Shown: positions 7,784 through 16,766 of the stretch, piece after piece
Numbering within the stretch: position 1 is the first letter of the stretch
Layout of the letters: each line of letters opens with the position of its first letter
NCBI RefSeq assembly: GCF_016908515.1
Contig: NZ_JAFBEA010000002.1
Span: 434,001 to 498,000, forward strand
DNA from: Virgibacillus halotolerans
Lineage (GTDB): Bacteria; Bacillota; Bacilli; Bacillales; Amphibacillaceae
Direction: 5' to 3'
DNA: 64,000 nucleotides
Notes under the pieces: generated by a model
The model's database searches: none
What the model saw: only the letters and a program-made list of their open reading frames with translations
What the model was told of the DNA's origin: nothing
Program-made: the position numbers and the translations under genes

Positions 7784-8549
7784 ATTGCAACTCCTCTTTC
7801 ATCACTTTATCAATTTCTACCTTCAATATTTTTAGGACTTCCTCTTCTAACTCAGCCATATCCTGCTGCAATCGTGGGCGGGGCAAATCAACTTTGAAAT
7901 CGGAAATAACGGTTCCAGGTCGGGCACCCATAATAATGACACGGTCAGAAAGTTTAATGGCTTCTCTGATACTATGCGTAACGAAAATGATCGTTTTCTC
8001 TGTTTCAAGCCAAATACGTTCCAACTCTTCCTGCAGTATAATTCTTGTTTGTTCATCCAGTGCTCCAAATGGTTCATCCATTAATAGCAATTTCGCGTTC
8101 ATGGCAAGTGCCCTGGCAATGGAAACACGCTGCTGCATTCCGCCGGAAAGCTCATGCGGATAGTGGTCCGCAAATTTGCTGAGATGAACCATTTTTAAAT
8201 AACTTGCTGCGGACTGTGCACGCTCTTTTTTATTCATTTTTTTCCGTAATGGAAAGGTGACATTCTCGTTAACTGTCATCCATGGAAATAGTGCCGATTC
8301 CTGAAAAACCATGCTCTTATCTGGACCTGGTGCTGTGATTGCCTTATTTTCCAACAGTATTTTTCCTGTTGAAGGTCTGGACAAACCAGCGATGATCGAT
8401 AAAAGTGTGGACTTACCACATCCGGATGGACCAAGTAAAGAAACAAATTCACCTTGTTGAATAGCTATATTAATATCATGGAACACAGATAATGGCGGAT
8501 TTTTATCCTGCTGAAACGTTTTGGATATGTCACTGATCGATAGATACAC
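7767..8549 (-). CDS. ABC importer ATPase, SsuB/TauB/NrtD type
   Basis: A 260-residue nucleotide-binding subunit. Walker A GPSGCGKST, Q-loop in MVFQES, signature LSGGMQQRV, Walker B LLLMDEPFGALDE and the switch His in FVTHSIREA are all present. I place the start at GTG 8549, because AGGAGG lies 8 bases before it; the in-frame ATG at 8573 has no ribosome binding site. It is the first gene of the importer operon and is divergent from cysK across about 210 bases. Confidence 0.88.
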   Translation of the reverse strand: MYLSISDISKTFQQDKNPPLSVFHDINIAIQQGEFVSLLGPSGCGKSTLLSIIAGLSRPSTGKILLENKAITAPGPDKSMVFQESALFPWMTVNENVTFPLRKKMNKKERAQSAASYLKMVHLSKFADHYPHELSGGMQQRVSIARALAMNAKLLLMDEPFGALDEQTRIILQEELERIWLETEKTIIFVTHSIREAIKLSDRVIIMGARPGTVISDFKVDLPRPRLQQDMAELEEEVLKILKVEIDKVMKEELQYAGSD

Positions 8550-8762
8550 GCTATTCTCCTCCTGAACATACATATACTAATTATTCCCATTGACTTTATA
8601 TGAATTAAACGTATTGTAGCATGTTATTCCTTTTTTTCCAATAGTAAAAATCTAAATGGAGACAAAGCTATTGCTTGATCGGCTGGATTATTGTTAATAT
8701 GTATAGTATGTTAATCGGAATAAAATGTTTTAGGAAAATATATGGAGAGGAAGCTGTCATCT

Positions 8763-9674
8763 ATGAAAATTGCTAATAATATAACTGAATTAATTGGGAA
8801 AACCCCAATTGTGAAATTGAATAAATTGGTTCCAGAAGGGGCCGCCGATGTATTTGTGAAACTGGAAATGTTGAATCCGAGTAAAAGTGTGAAAGATCGT
8901 GCAGCTTATAATATGATTAAAGTCGCAGAGGAAAAGGGATACATCACTCCCGGGGATACGATCATCGAGCCGACTAGTGGGAATACTGGTATCGGACTTG
9001 CGATGACGGCGGCGAGTAAAGGCTATCAATCCATATTGGTGATGCCTGATAACATGACCAAGGAACGTATTAATATTTTGCAGGCGTTTGGGGCTAAAGT
9101 CGTATTAACGCCAAGTGCGGAAAAGATGCCGGGGGCAATCAAAAAGGCGAAGGAATTACAGGAAACGATTCCTGGTAGCTTTATTCCACAACAATTTGAA
9201 AATGCAGCCAATCCGGATATCCACCGGCATACCACAGCGCTGGAGATTTTTGAACAAATGGATGGAAAACTCGATGCATTTGTAGCGACTGCAGGAACTG
9301 GCGGAACAATAACGGGCACCGGAGAAGTATTAAAGGAAAAAATACCGGGGTTATATATTGCAGTGGCAGAACCAGCAGGATCTCCAGTTTTGTCAGGGGG
9401 AAAACCCGGAAAGCACAAGCTTGTGGGCACAAGTCCAGGATTTATCCCAACTATTTTAAATACAGCTATTTATGATGAAATTATGCAAATTAAAGATGAT
9501 GACGCGGTTGCGATGTTTAAAAAGATACCAAAGCAAGAGGGGATTTTCCCCGGATTATCAGGTGCTGCAGCGATATATGCTGCCATTGAAGTTGCAAAGC
9601 GACTGGGCAAAGGCAAGCAAGTGTTATGCATTGCGCCCGATACAGGTGAACGTTATTTGAGCATGGATTTGTAG
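8763..9674 (+). CDS. cysK: Cysteine synthase (O-acetylserine sulfhydrylase)
   Basis: This 303-residue PLP enzyme makes L-cysteine from O-acetylserine and sulfide. The PLP lysine is K44 in SVKDR, the substrate loop TSGNTG is at 71-76, and the glycine-rich phosphate-binding GTGGTITG motif is near 175. The C-terminal half keeps the GLSGAAAIYAA segment (the usual second Ser of SSGAA is Gly-Ser here). The start is the ATG at 8763 after GGAGAGGAAG; the upstream ATG at 8742 lies before that site. It is divergent from the ABC importer, which suggests a shared link to sulfur assimilation. A CysM-type paralogue remains possible. Confidence 0.88.
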   Translation: MKIANNITELIGKTPIVKLNKLVPEGAADVFVKLEMLNPSKSVKDRAAYNMIKVAEEKGYITPGDTIIEPTSGNTGIGLAMTAASKGYQSILVMPDNMTKERINILQAFGAKVVLTPSAEKMPGAIKKAKELQETIPGSFIPQQFENAANPDIHRHTTALEIFEQMDGKLDAFVATAGTGGTITGTGEVLKEKIPGLYIAVAEPAGSPVLSGGKPGKHKLVGTSPGFIPTILNTAIYDEIMQIKDDDAVAMFKKIPKQEGIFPGLSGAAAIYAAIEVAKRLGKGKQVLCIAPDTGERYLSMDL

Positions 9675-9697
9675 TCTGTTTGACTGTTGTCAGCTGC

Positions 9698-9724
9698 TAT
9701 CTGTAAAACGTTGATTTACAGATA
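9698..9724 (+). terminator. Hairpin downstream of cysK
   Basis: A perfect 10-bp inverted repeat (9698-9707 with 9715-9724) lies 24 bases past the cysK stop. There is no clear T run, so it may be an inefficient terminator or an mRNA-stabilising hairpin. Confidence 0.5.
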
Positions 9725-9838
9725 ATATATCTCATGGAACCAACACCACACTATCTTATGAAGCATATAGATAAAATGATTGAATATGTTAAACGGAGTT
9801 CTTGAGTGGCATTACTTGATTTTTGTCGAAAGATAGTT

Positions 9839-9867
9839 TTGTAATAGATCGAAATACAGTGTATAAT
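9839..9867 (+). promoter_or_regulatory. Sigma-A promoter of the LCP gene
   Basis: The -35 TTGTAA (9839-9844) and the -10 TATAAT (9862-9867) have a 17-base spacer. They lie 35 bases before the chosen start of the LCP-family gene. Confidence 0.65.
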
Positions 9868-9901
9868 GTACTAGATTGTAAGATAATGTGGGGTGGTTTA
9901 T

Positions 9902-10825
9902 GTGAGTAGATCAAATAAAAAGAAATCAAAGAAATTGTGGTTGAAGATACCAATTATTGTAATTATCGTTGTTTTACTTGGTGTTGGTACATATGCTTTC
10001 ATGGTTTACAATAATGTTAAGAAAACGGTTAATGACAAGATGCATGATCCTGTGTCATCGATTGATCTTGGACTGGCAAAGGGAAAAATTAAAGGAACAG
10101 AGCCGTTAAATATTTTGTTAATGGGGATCGATACAGAGGAAAGTGATAAAGGACGTTCAGATGCGCTGATGGTCCTTTCGGTAGATCCAAAAAAAGATAC
10201 GATGCAGTTGATTAGTATACCGCGTGATACCAGGACAACAATTGTTGGAAAAGGCAAAGAAGACAAGATTAATCACTCCTATGCATTTGGGGGATCAGAT
10301 ATGACCATTGCGACGGTAGAAGAATTTCTGGACGTTGAAATGGATTATTATGTGCGCATGAATATGTCCGGACTTCAGGAGCTTGTAGATCAAATTGGTG
10401 GTATTACAGTAGGCAATGATATCGCCTGGAAAGATGATAAATACGATTTTGAATTTGGTCCAACCGAAATGGACGGGGACAAAACGATGCATTTTGTTCG
10501 CATGAGGAAACAAGATCCAGAGGGTGACTTTGGACGAACCAAACGACAGCGTCAAGTGATCCAAGGGATCGTTGATAAGGGCGCAAGCGTGGGTTCTATC
10601 ACAAAGATTGATGGCATGATTGATATTTTAGGAAATAATATGGCAACCAATTTAGACTTCGATGATATGAAAAAATTGCTTTCCGGGTATAAAGATACGA
10701 GAAAGAATTTCGTTGAATATCAGATGCAAGGTGAAGGATCAATGATTGATGGCGTTTATTATTTTATTGTACCGGAAGAAGAGATTTCGAAGGTACATGA
10801 TATGATTGCAGATATTAAATCGTAA
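9902..10825 (+). CDS. LytR-CpsA-Psr (LCP) family wall-polymer transferase
   Basis: A 307-residue membrane-anchored enzyme that attaches teichoic acids or other anionic polymers to peptidoglycan from undecaprenyl-linked precursors. A lysine/arginine-rich N-terminus precedes one transmembrane helix (about 15-37). The LCP catalytic domain follows, with NILLMGIDTEESDKGRSDALMV split over about 72-93, the ISIPRDTR motif near 107, and the late RTKRQRQVIQ arginine cluster near 207, whose residues bind the pyrophosphate. I prefer GTG 9902, because GGGGTGG precedes it; a GTG at 9893 lies inside that site. It is monocistronic with its own promoter and terminator. The exact polymer is unknown. Confidence 0.88.
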   Translation: MSRSNKKKSKKLWLKIPIIVIIVVLLGVGTYAFMVYNNVKKTVNDKMHDPVSSIDLGLAKGKIKGTEPLNILLMGIDTEESDKGRSDALMVLSVDPKKDTMQLISIPRDTRTTIVGKGKEDKINHSYAFGGSDMTIATVEEFLDVEMDYYVRMNMSGLQELVDQIGGITVGNDIAWKDDKYDFEFGPTEMDGDKTMHFVRMRKQDPEGDFGRTKRQRQVIQGIVDKGASVGSITKIDGMIDILGNNMATNLDFDDMKKLLSGYKDTRKNFVEYQMQGEGSMIDGVYYFIVPEEEISKVHDMIADIKS

Positions 10826-10828
10826 TAG

Positions 10829-10876
10829 AAAACTCCTGTCCATACTGTGAATAACAGCATGGACAGGAGTTTTTTG
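10829..10876 (+). terminator. Rho-independent terminator of the LCP gene
   Basis: A stem of about 15 bp (left arm starting 10829, right arm ending near 10873) contains an ACTCCTGTCCAT / ATGGACAGGAGT pair followed by six Ts. Confidence 0.9.
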
Positions 10877-11002
10877 TTGAAATACTGTGCTATTATCTTT
10901 CCATCGACTCAATTAATGGAGAAACCGTTAAGATTATAATAGACTTCTCCCAATATTATGGTAAAGTTTAAGTAGGTGTTATAGAAAGGAGATTTCTATC
11001 CT

Positions 11003-11614
11003 ATGAAACTTTGGATGAAAAAGATATCCGTATTTCTTATTACATTAGTTACACTGGGGGCTTACACCCCACCGATCAACTTAAATCCTGATACTGATAA
11101 CGAAGAATTTGTTTCTGCGAAATCGAGTGAGCGCGAGGAAGTCTCTGTTCCTACATTGGATGTTGCGGAAGATATAGAAGATATAAGTGATATTAATGAA
11201 CGCGATTCAGAAGCCTACATACTTGATGCGATTACCGACCAGGCAAAGGCACATACGATTGCAAAACTGGGACCAAGAATTACCGAACAAGTCGATCCTG
11301 ATTTAGCCGCAACGATACTTCCAAATATGGAGGTAGTACTGCAAATGATATTAGCGGATGCTGGGAAAGAACAGATTAATTACTACGGTATTTCTGAGTT
11401 GCCATCGAAAGGATATGGGGAGCGAATCTTCAATATTCATGATTATCATGCCCGAAAGGATGTTGCCAGATTTGATGTGCGTCGAGAGAATCGACCTGGT
11501 GAGGGTTATTGGTTTAATTTTCATTATCATTTAAGCGAGGATGGATTTGAAGAACACTATCAAATTGGCGAAATTTATTGGGATAAAAATATGCCACCGA
11601 AATGGATGGCGTGA
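11003..11614 (+). CDS. ypjP: YpjP-like protein of unknown function
   Basis: This 203-residue protein resembles B. subtilis YpjP in its start (MKLWMKK followed by a hydrophobic helix to about residue 23), its length, and its C-terminal half rich in Tyr, His and acidic residues (GYWFNFHYHLSEDGFEEHYQ). The N-terminus looks like a signal peptide or anchor. An acidic linker (30-75) follows. The function of the family is not known to me. AAGGAG precedes the ATG. It is a single-gene unit with its own terminator. Confidence 0.7.
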   Translation: MKLWMKKISVFLITLVTLGAYTPPINLNPDTDNEEFVSAKSSEREEVSVPTLDVAEDIEDISDINERDSEAYILDAITDQAKAHTIAKLGPRITEQVDPDLAATILPNMEVVLQMILADAGKEQINYYGISELPSKGYGERIFNIHDYHARKDVARFDVRRENRPGEGYWFNFHYHLSEDGFEEHYQIGEIYWDKNMPPKWMA

Positions 11615-11620
11615 TGTATG

Positions 11621-11657
11621 AAACAAGTACCTGCGATGATGCAGGTGCTTGTTTTTT
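11621..11657 (+). terminator. Rho-independent terminator of ypjP
   Basis: A 12-14-bp stem (11621-11634 with 11641-11654, one G-T pair) has a 6-base loop and runs into a T tract. Confidence 0.9.
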
Positions 11658-11686
11658 ATAGGATGATTTAATCCGAAGCTACAAGT

Positions 11687-12142
11687 CTAATTCGTCACTG
11701 TTTCCATTTGGTTCATTTTTTCTGCAATTGCTTCGGTTAATTGCTGCGTTGTTTTGGGAACGAACGATTTAAGGACTGTATTGATCATTGGTCCCTTTAA
11801 ACCTTTTGCTGTAATGTTAAGGAATCCGGTTACTTTGGTCAACTTTTCGTGCACAGATGTTGCTTCAAAATAGCCATCACCTTTAAAGTTGTCATCGAGC
11901 CCAGTTAAATTAAAGGTTACCTTTGTAGGCTTCTGCCACTGGGTAATGTCGATTTTTAGATTAACCGTTTTTTGTACGAACCCGAGGTCTCCCTTGAACT
12001 TCCAAGTTGATTGTTTATCATTTAAAATGTCATGTTCCATATAGCCGGGGACTAATGGTGCCCATTTATTCATATCGCTGACGAAAGACCATACTTGTTC
12101 AATTGGAATATCTACCTTAAGTTGATGTTTACCACGCGGCAT
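11687..12142 (-). CDS. SRPBCC-family protein (CoxG/polyketide-cyclase-like)
   Basis: This 151-residue small soluble protein has the START/SRPBCC helix-grip pattern. The opening strand with IPIEQVWSFVSDMNKWAPLVPGY is typical of the CoxG/YndB-like group, followed by alternating strands and a long C-terminal helix (LKSFVPKTTQQLTEAIAEKM). The family binds hydrophobic ligands or acts as cyclase or chaperone; no specific role can be given. CoxG proteins often sit with CO dehydrogenase, but none is near here. AAGGAGG precedes the ATG at 12142. The 290-base gap upstream (12143-12432) shows only AT-rich DNA. Confidence 0.75.
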   Translation of the reverse strand: MPRGKHQLKVDIPIEQVWSFVSDMNKWAPLVPGYMEHDILNDKQSTWKFKGDLGFVQKTVNLKIDITQWQKPTKVTFNLTGLDDNFKGDGYFEATSVHEKLTKVTGFLNITAKGLKGPMINTVLKSFVPKTTQQLTEAIAEKMNQMETVTN

Positions 12143-12450
12143 TTTATATCCTCCTTGCTTCTTGATAATCTCATATTTGTTTTGTTACCCTGCTTATCTT
12201 ATGTGGCTCTTGCTGATTTAGAACAAAATTGTATAGAAAATGCATTTTCAATCGATAAAAATTATTTGATGTATTTCATTTAAATTATAACAGACAAAAA
12301 CAATAACATAAAACTTTCTAATTAAGTTTTTGGATTTTTCTTTATAACAATACACATTTAAAGATGAAAATGATAACATGAAATTGATAATGATAGGTTA
12401 CCAGGCGAACTGTTAAAAAGTGTAACGACAAAATGTCAGGAGGCAAGTTA

Positions 12451-13161
12451 ATGAAGCCACTTATTGGGATTACCGCATCCATGGAGACAGATGAAACAAG
12501 TTATATGGTAAATCGTCATAACGTCATGGCGATCACGAAGGCAGGTGGAATTCCTGTTATGCTGCCCTATTTGTCGAAAGAAGATGTGCCGCAAATTGCT
12601 GATCAGCTTGATGGGTTATATGCGACGGGGGGCTATGATATTGATCCGACGCTGTTTGGTGAAGAACCCCATCCGAATCTCGGAACAATCATACCCGCAC
12701 GTGATGCATTTGAAATTGCTTTAATGAAGCAGTTGCTCAAGATGGATAAACCGGTGCTGGGAGTTTGTCGCGGTTGTCAGATTTTAAATATTGCAGTAGG
12801 TGGAGACATGTACCAGGATATGTACGCACAAATCGATCGGGATTTGCTGCAACATAGTCAAAAAGCGCCTGCCAGCCATGCATCCCATTTTGTCGATGTC
12901 GTAAAAGATAGCTTGTTACACGAGCTGACGGGTACAGCTAGATTGAAGGTGAATAGCCGCCATCATCAGGCAAATCGGACTGTTTCCGATTCTTTTCAAA
13001 TTAGTGGTACGGCAAGTGATGGCGTAATTGAAGCGATTGAAAGTAAAACACATGGCTTTGCGCTAGGTTTGCAATGGCATCCGGAAAGTATGATCGTTGT
13101 TAATGACGCAGCATCACTTGAAATTTTCCAAGGCTTTATTAAATCTTGTCAAGGGGGATAA
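12451..13161 (+). CDS. Class-I glutamine amidotransferase-like hydrolase (peptidase C26, PuuD-like)
   Basis: A 236-residue cytoplasmic hydrolase of the gamma-glutamyl-GABA hydrolase family. The catalytic nucleophile is C106 in GVCRGCQ, the oxyanion strand is TGGYDIDP (59-66), and the His-Glu pair is in LQWHPES near the C-terminus. The start used is the ATG at 12451, placed correctly after AGGAGG; the ATG at 12433 lies upstream of that site. Only 6 bases separate it from the M19 dipeptidase gene, so the two likely act together on gamma-glutamyl or dipeptide substrates such as glutathione breakdown products. That joint role is inference. Confidence 0.85.
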   Translation: MKPLIGITASMETDETSYMVNRHNVMAITKAGGIPVMLPYLSKEDVPQIADQLDGLYATGGYDIDPTLFGEEPHPNLGTIIPARDAFEIALMKQLLKMDKPVLGVCRGCQILNIAVGGDMYQDMYAQIDRDLLQHSQKAPASHASHFVDVVKDSLLHELTGTARLKVNSRHHQANRTVSDSFQISGTASDGVIEAIESKTHGFALGLQWHPESMIVVNDAASLEIFQGFIKSCQGG

Positions 13162-13167
13162 GAAAAT

Positions 13168-14124
13168 ATGAAAATTATTGATACACATTGTGATGCATTA
13201 TTAAAATTGCAATTCGGAAAAAGAACAATAAATAACGGAGGAAAACCATTGAGTTATCAGGATGACCCACAGCTTGATACCAATTTAAATCGCTTAAAAA
13301 AAGGACAATTAATGACCCAATTTTACGCGATATTTATTGAACCAGATGTACCATCTGATGAGAAATGGCAACATGCTTTAGAGCAAATTGATTTATTTTA
13401 TGAAGAAGTACTTGGTAAAAACCCAGAAATAAAACATATTAAAAAGTGGGAGGAACTGAATCATTTAAAGGACGGAGAAATTGGTGCATTGCTCACATTA
13501 GAGGGCGCGGATGCTTTTGGTAATGATCTGGTTAAATTGCGTCATCTGTATCGACTGGGTGTATTGTCGATCGGCATGACTTGGAATAATGCGAATCTCT
13601 GTGCAGATGGGGCAGGGGAACCGCGTGGTGGAGGATTAACTTTGCTTGGGAAAGAAGTTGTAAAACTGAATAATGAGCATCATGTGTTTACAGATGTGTC
13701 GCATTCCACTGTAAAAGGTTTTTGGGATATATTGGAGCTATCCGATTATCCATTTGCAAGTCATTCCAATGCAAGAGCGATTTGTGATCACCCAAGAAAT
13801 CTTTATGATGACCAGGTAAAAGCAATGTTTGCTAAAGATGGCTTAATTCATGTTGTCTTTAATCCGCCGTTTATTAATGAAGATCGGGAAACAGCAACAA
13901 TTTCCGATTTGATTAAACATATCGATCATTTATGTGCACTTGGCGGGGAGAAACAAATTGGATTTGGATCTGACTTTGATGGGATCAGCACTTTTGTTGA
14001 AAAATTAGAAGATGCTTCAACTTATCAAAATCTGATCAATGAGCTGCTGAAGTTTTATTCAGAGGAGCAGGTTAGTGGTTTTGCTTACAAGAACTTCTTA
14101 ACACATTTACCGAAAGCCTTGTAA
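13168..14124 (+). CDS. Membrane dipeptidase (peptidase M19)
   Basis: This 318-residue zinc dipeptidase of the renal-dipeptidase family has a TIM-barrel metal centre. Visible metal and active-site motifs are DTHCD (residues 4-8), LEGADAFG (about 112-119), DVSHS (about 175-179), SHSNARAICDHPRN (about 197-210) and GFGSDFDG (about 267-274). Length is typical of the short bacterial forms. There is no signal peptide, so it is cytoplasmic. It is second in a two-gene operon and ends at a terminator. Confidence 0.92.
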   Translation: MKIIDTHCDALLKLQFGKRTINNGGKPLSYQDDPQLDTNLNRLKKGQLMTQFYAIFIEPDVPSDEKWQHALEQIDLFYEEVLGKNPEIKHIKKWEELNHLKDGEIGALLTLEGADAFGNDLVKLRHLYRLGVLSIGMTWNNANLCADGAGEPRGGGLTLLGKEVVKLNNEHHVFTDVSHSTVKGFWDILELSDYPFASHSNARAICDHPRNLYDDQVKAMFAKDGLIHVVFNPPFINEDRETATISDLIKHIDHLCALGGEKQIGFGSDFDGISTFVEKLEDASTYQNLINELLKFYSEEQVSGFAYKNFLTHLPKAL

Positions 14125-14128
14125 ATGA

Positions 14129-14169
14129 AAAGGCACTCCCCTTATGAAACACAGGGAGTGTCTTTTCGC
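14129..14169 (+). terminator. Rho-independent terminator
   Basis: A 12-bp stem (14129-14140 with 14154-14165) follows the dipeptidase stop by 4 bases and leads into a short T run. Confidence 0.88.
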
Positions 14170-14196
14170 TATTTTGCCTAGTTGCTGCACTTTTCT

Positions 14197-14248
14197 TTAT
14201 CGCAGTTTGGCGGGCAGTAAAACTCCGACTGAATGAAGTTTCATCTTA
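14197..14248 (-). repeat. Dispersed repeat family A, short copy
   Basis: Read on the minus strand this begins at the M24 stop codon with a TGAAACTTCATTCAG core, then GTTTTACTGCCCG and ends CTGCGATAA. The same blocks in the same order occur at 15479-15561 (minus) and 17741-17892 (plus). This copy lacks the central segment. Confidence 0.6.
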
Positions 14249-15349
14249 TATAATTTGCAGTTCTTTCGGGAAAGTCGTTAATACTTCTACTTCACCTTGT
14301 TCATTGATGTAAACATCATCTTCAATTCGTACGCCGCCCCAATCAGGAATATAGATTCCTGGTTCAATCGTGAACATTAATCCGGCTTCAGCGATTTGTT
14401 CATTGTTTTCATGAATAGACGGTTCTTCATGTACTTCGATGCCAAGACCATGCCCGACACGGTTGTTGAAGTATTCATCATAGCCTTTTTCTTTGATGAC
14501 ATTTCTTGCTGCAATGTCAAATGTCTTCACAGGTACTCCCGCTTTAACAGCATCGATACCTGCATTTGTTGATTGAAGCACAATGTCATATATTTCTTTT
14601 TGTTTTTCGGAAGCTTCACCAACGATAAATGTTCTTGTAATATCAGAACAATAGCCATCTTTGATTACACCCATATCAATTAATAAAAAGTCACCTTTTT
14701 GGATAACGCGATCCCCAGGTGTGCCGTGCGGTAATGCCGCCTTTTCCCCAGCTAATGCAATCGTTGAGAAAGATGGGCCGTCCGCACCGAATTTACGCAT
14801 TAAAAATTCCAACTCAGCGGTAAAATCTGCCTCTGTCATACCGACTTTTACCTTTTTGATTCCTTCAGCCATTACCTTTTCAATGATCTCAATTGCTTTT
14901 TTCACATATTTAACTTCTGCTGGCGATTTTTTCAAGCGCTGCAAGTTAATAAATGGCTGGATATCATTATAAGCAGTTTGCGGGAAAATGGTTTGTAATT
15001 GATTATATTGGAATACACTTACCGTTTTCATTTCAATGCCAAAATGTGAAATATCTTTGCCTAGCTTTTCTTGCAATATCGCAAACGGATCTTCTTCATC
15101 AGAAATTGGAATAATATTGCTGACAATTGAAGCTTCCGCAGCCGCTTCCGCATCTAATGCTGGTACAAAAAGGATGAATTTTTTCGTGCGATTGTCTGCA
15201 ACCAGTGCCATAAACCGTTCATGTGGTTCACTATTGAAGCCTGTGTAGTAAAAAACGTTTGCCGGTGTTGTTATCATTGCAACATCGATCTGCTTATCGA
15301 TTAATTCATTCTGTAGCTTGGTTAACCGTTTTTGATATTCTTCTTTCAT
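14246..15349 (-). CDS. M24-family aminopeptidase (Xaa-Pro dipeptidase/aminopeptidase P type)
   Basis: A 367-residue protein with an N-terminal creatinase-like domain (about 1-130) and a C-terminal pita-bread metallopeptidase domain. Dinuclear-metal ligands are visible in LIDMG, the SDITRTF segment, HGLGIEVHE, TIEPGIY and GVRIEDD. It cleaves X-Pro peptide bonds in the cytoplasm. AAGGAGG precedes the ATG at 15349. The gene lies downstream of the DUF1646 transporter gene, with a terminator and a repeat copy between them, so it is probably transcribed separately. Confidence 0.9.
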   Translation of the reverse strand: MKEEYQKRLTKLQNELIDKQIDVAMITTPANVFYYTGFNSEPHERFMALVADNRTKKFILFVPALDAEAAAEASIVSNIIPISDEEDPFAILQEKLGKDISHFGIEMKTVSVFQYNQLQTIFPQTAYNDIQPFINLQRLKKSPAEVKYVKKAIEIIEKVMAEGIKKVKVGMTEADFTAELEFLMRKFGADGPSFSTIALAGEKAALPHGTPGDRVIQKGDFLLIDMGVIKDGYCSDITRTFIVGEASEKQKEIYDIVLQSTNAGIDAVKAGVPVKTFDIAARNVIKEKGYDEYFNNRVGHGLGIEVHEEPSIHENNEQIAEAGLMFTIEPGIYIPDWGGVRIEDDVYINEQGEVEVLTTFPKELQII

Positions 15350-15441
15350 TATAAATGCCTCCTTGTTGGGGTGACGTGAACACCCGATTCTTCTATGTTA
15401 ATAGAACTTTAATTATCCTGCAATTCTTTTCCCTTCCATCC

Positions 15442-15472
15442 AAAAAAAGACACCTCCAGAAGGAAAGTGTCT
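15442..15472 (-). terminator. Terminator downstream of the DUF1646 gene
   Basis: On the minus strand an AGACAC / GTGTCT stem, extended by CC/GG pairs, is followed by seven Ts (complement of 15442-15448). It lies between the DUF1646 gene and the M24 gene. Confidence 0.8.
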
Positions 15473-15478
15473 GATCGA

Positions 15479-15561
15479 TTTATTGCAGATAACGGGCAGT
15501 AAAACCCCATTTGTTCAACTAACATTCGGAGAAGGTAGTTCCCTCCATATGAGGTTTCACT
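15479..15561 (-). repeat. Dispersed repeat family A, second copy
   Basis: On the minus strand this starts at the stop codon of the DUF1646 gene with GTGAAACCTCAT, continues through GGAGGGAACTACC and CGAATGTTAGTTGAAC, and ends GGTTTTACTGCCCG ... TGCAATAA. It shares the CGAATGTTAGTTGAAC and TTTTACT..CCCGTTA blocks with the copy upstream of mtnE. Confidence 0.65.
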
Positions 15562-16647
15562 TTAACCAAACAATAATATAACGATGAAATAAACTACCAT
15601 AGCGATTAGGCCAACGGGAACACCGAAGCGCGCCCATTCCAGGCTTTTAATTTTTAGCTTTCCGGCAGCGATAATATTCGGGATATTCCCCGGTATGAGC
15701 ATACCACCACTGATAAGCAGACCAAGTAAAATAGCTTTAATTGTCGGGCCGTCCATGGAAGGACTAATTTCTGCAGCAGCTAATGTGGCGTTGTCGAGTA
15801 CTGCTGAAATCATGTTAATCCAGTACAAAATAAGTGGACTTAGTCCAAGTAGATATTTTTCAATAAATGGTTCAAAGCCAGCACCGAGAAATGTCAGTGC
15901 CATAACAAATAAGTAAATTTTGAGACTGCGGAAAATGATCTCCCCATAAGATTCCGTCTCCATGCCGCTACCACTATCATCTTTAGTTTTGGTTTTCGCC
16001 CCAGAATCATCTCCAGGTTCTTTACTAGCAGCCATTTCGGTGGAGGACTTGTCGGAATTGCCCTTCTTAATTATAAATGCAGCTAGAATACCGAAGATAA
16101 TCAACGCTGGAATAACGTCAGAACCAATTAAACGAAATAAGTAAAAGAAATCTTCATCCAATTTGCTGATTGCAATGGTTGATAGTGGTTCACCAATTGG
16201 TGTCAGTGCTGCACCCATCCCAATAGAAAAACATGCTAATATAACAAGGCGGACTTCTGATTGACGCTCCAGTTTTAGAACACTAACAACGGAGACCAGG
16301 ATCACAGCGGCAACAATTGCTGTGATAACACTGGATATTAATCCCATAATAACGACAAGTAGGAAGATAAACAAGCGGTATGGCATTGCTTTACTCGTTG
16401 CGTCAATTCCTTTAGTGATAGGATCTTCAAACCAACGGAATAATAATCCTGCAAGCAGGACAGCGATGGTAATGTTGATCGGATCTACCAATGCTTTTGT
16501 AAAAAGCGGAAGATCTAGTACACCACTAATAATGGCAGCGGCAACCCCCATAATAAATAAAAAGATTTCCAAATTCCGTTCTACAAAACCAATTGTAAAC
16601 GGCAAAAATAATACTAGAATTAATATAATTGTTAATCCAATGATCAT
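15562..16647 (-). CDS. DUF1646 predicted cation/anion transporter
   Basis: A 361-residue integral membrane protein of about ten helices, belonging to the DUF1646 group of the ion-transporter superfamily (related to NhaD/ArsB folds). The diagnostic loop is GMGAALTPIGEPLST (about residues 145-159), mirrored by a later NIPNIIAAGKLKI segment that forms the second half of the inverted repeat. A charged cytoplasmic loop (about 200-235) separates the halves. The transported ion is not known. It lacks operon partners. AGGAACG precedes the ATG at 16647. Confidence 0.75.
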   Translation of the reverse strand: MIIGLTIILILVLFLPFTIGFVERNLEIFLFIMGVAAAIISGVLDLPLFTKALVDPINITIAVLLAGLLFRWFEDPITKGIDATSKAMPYRLFIFLLVVIMGLISSVITAIVAAVILVSVVSVLKLERQSEVRLVILACFSIGMGAALTPIGEPLSTIAISKLDEDFFYLFRLIGSDVIPALIIFGILAAFIIKKGNSDKSSTEMAASKEPGDDSGAKTKTKDDSGSGMETESYGEIIFRSLKIYLFVMALTFLGAGFEPFIEKYLLGLSPLILYWINMISAVLDNATLAAAEISPSMDGPTIKAILLGLLISGGMLIPGNIPNIIAAGKLKIKSLEWARFGVPVGLIAMVVYFIVILLFG

Positions 16648-16766
16648 AGTATCGTTCCTTTTCTATTTAATATTTTGATGTGTTAAAAAATGCTAATTTT
16701 ATGTAATAATAGAATTATAACATATTTTGATACATACGATGAAGCAACTTTATTCAAGGAATATTT

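Noticed and set aside
9026-9430. 134-residue frame antisense to cysK
   Set aside because: It is a shadow of the well-supported cysK gene; no ribosome binding site and no family resemblance.
12370-12405. Fur-box-like GATAATGATA sequences
   Set aside because: Only half of the 7-1-7 pattern matches, the area is generally AT-rich, and the downstream gene has no link to iron.
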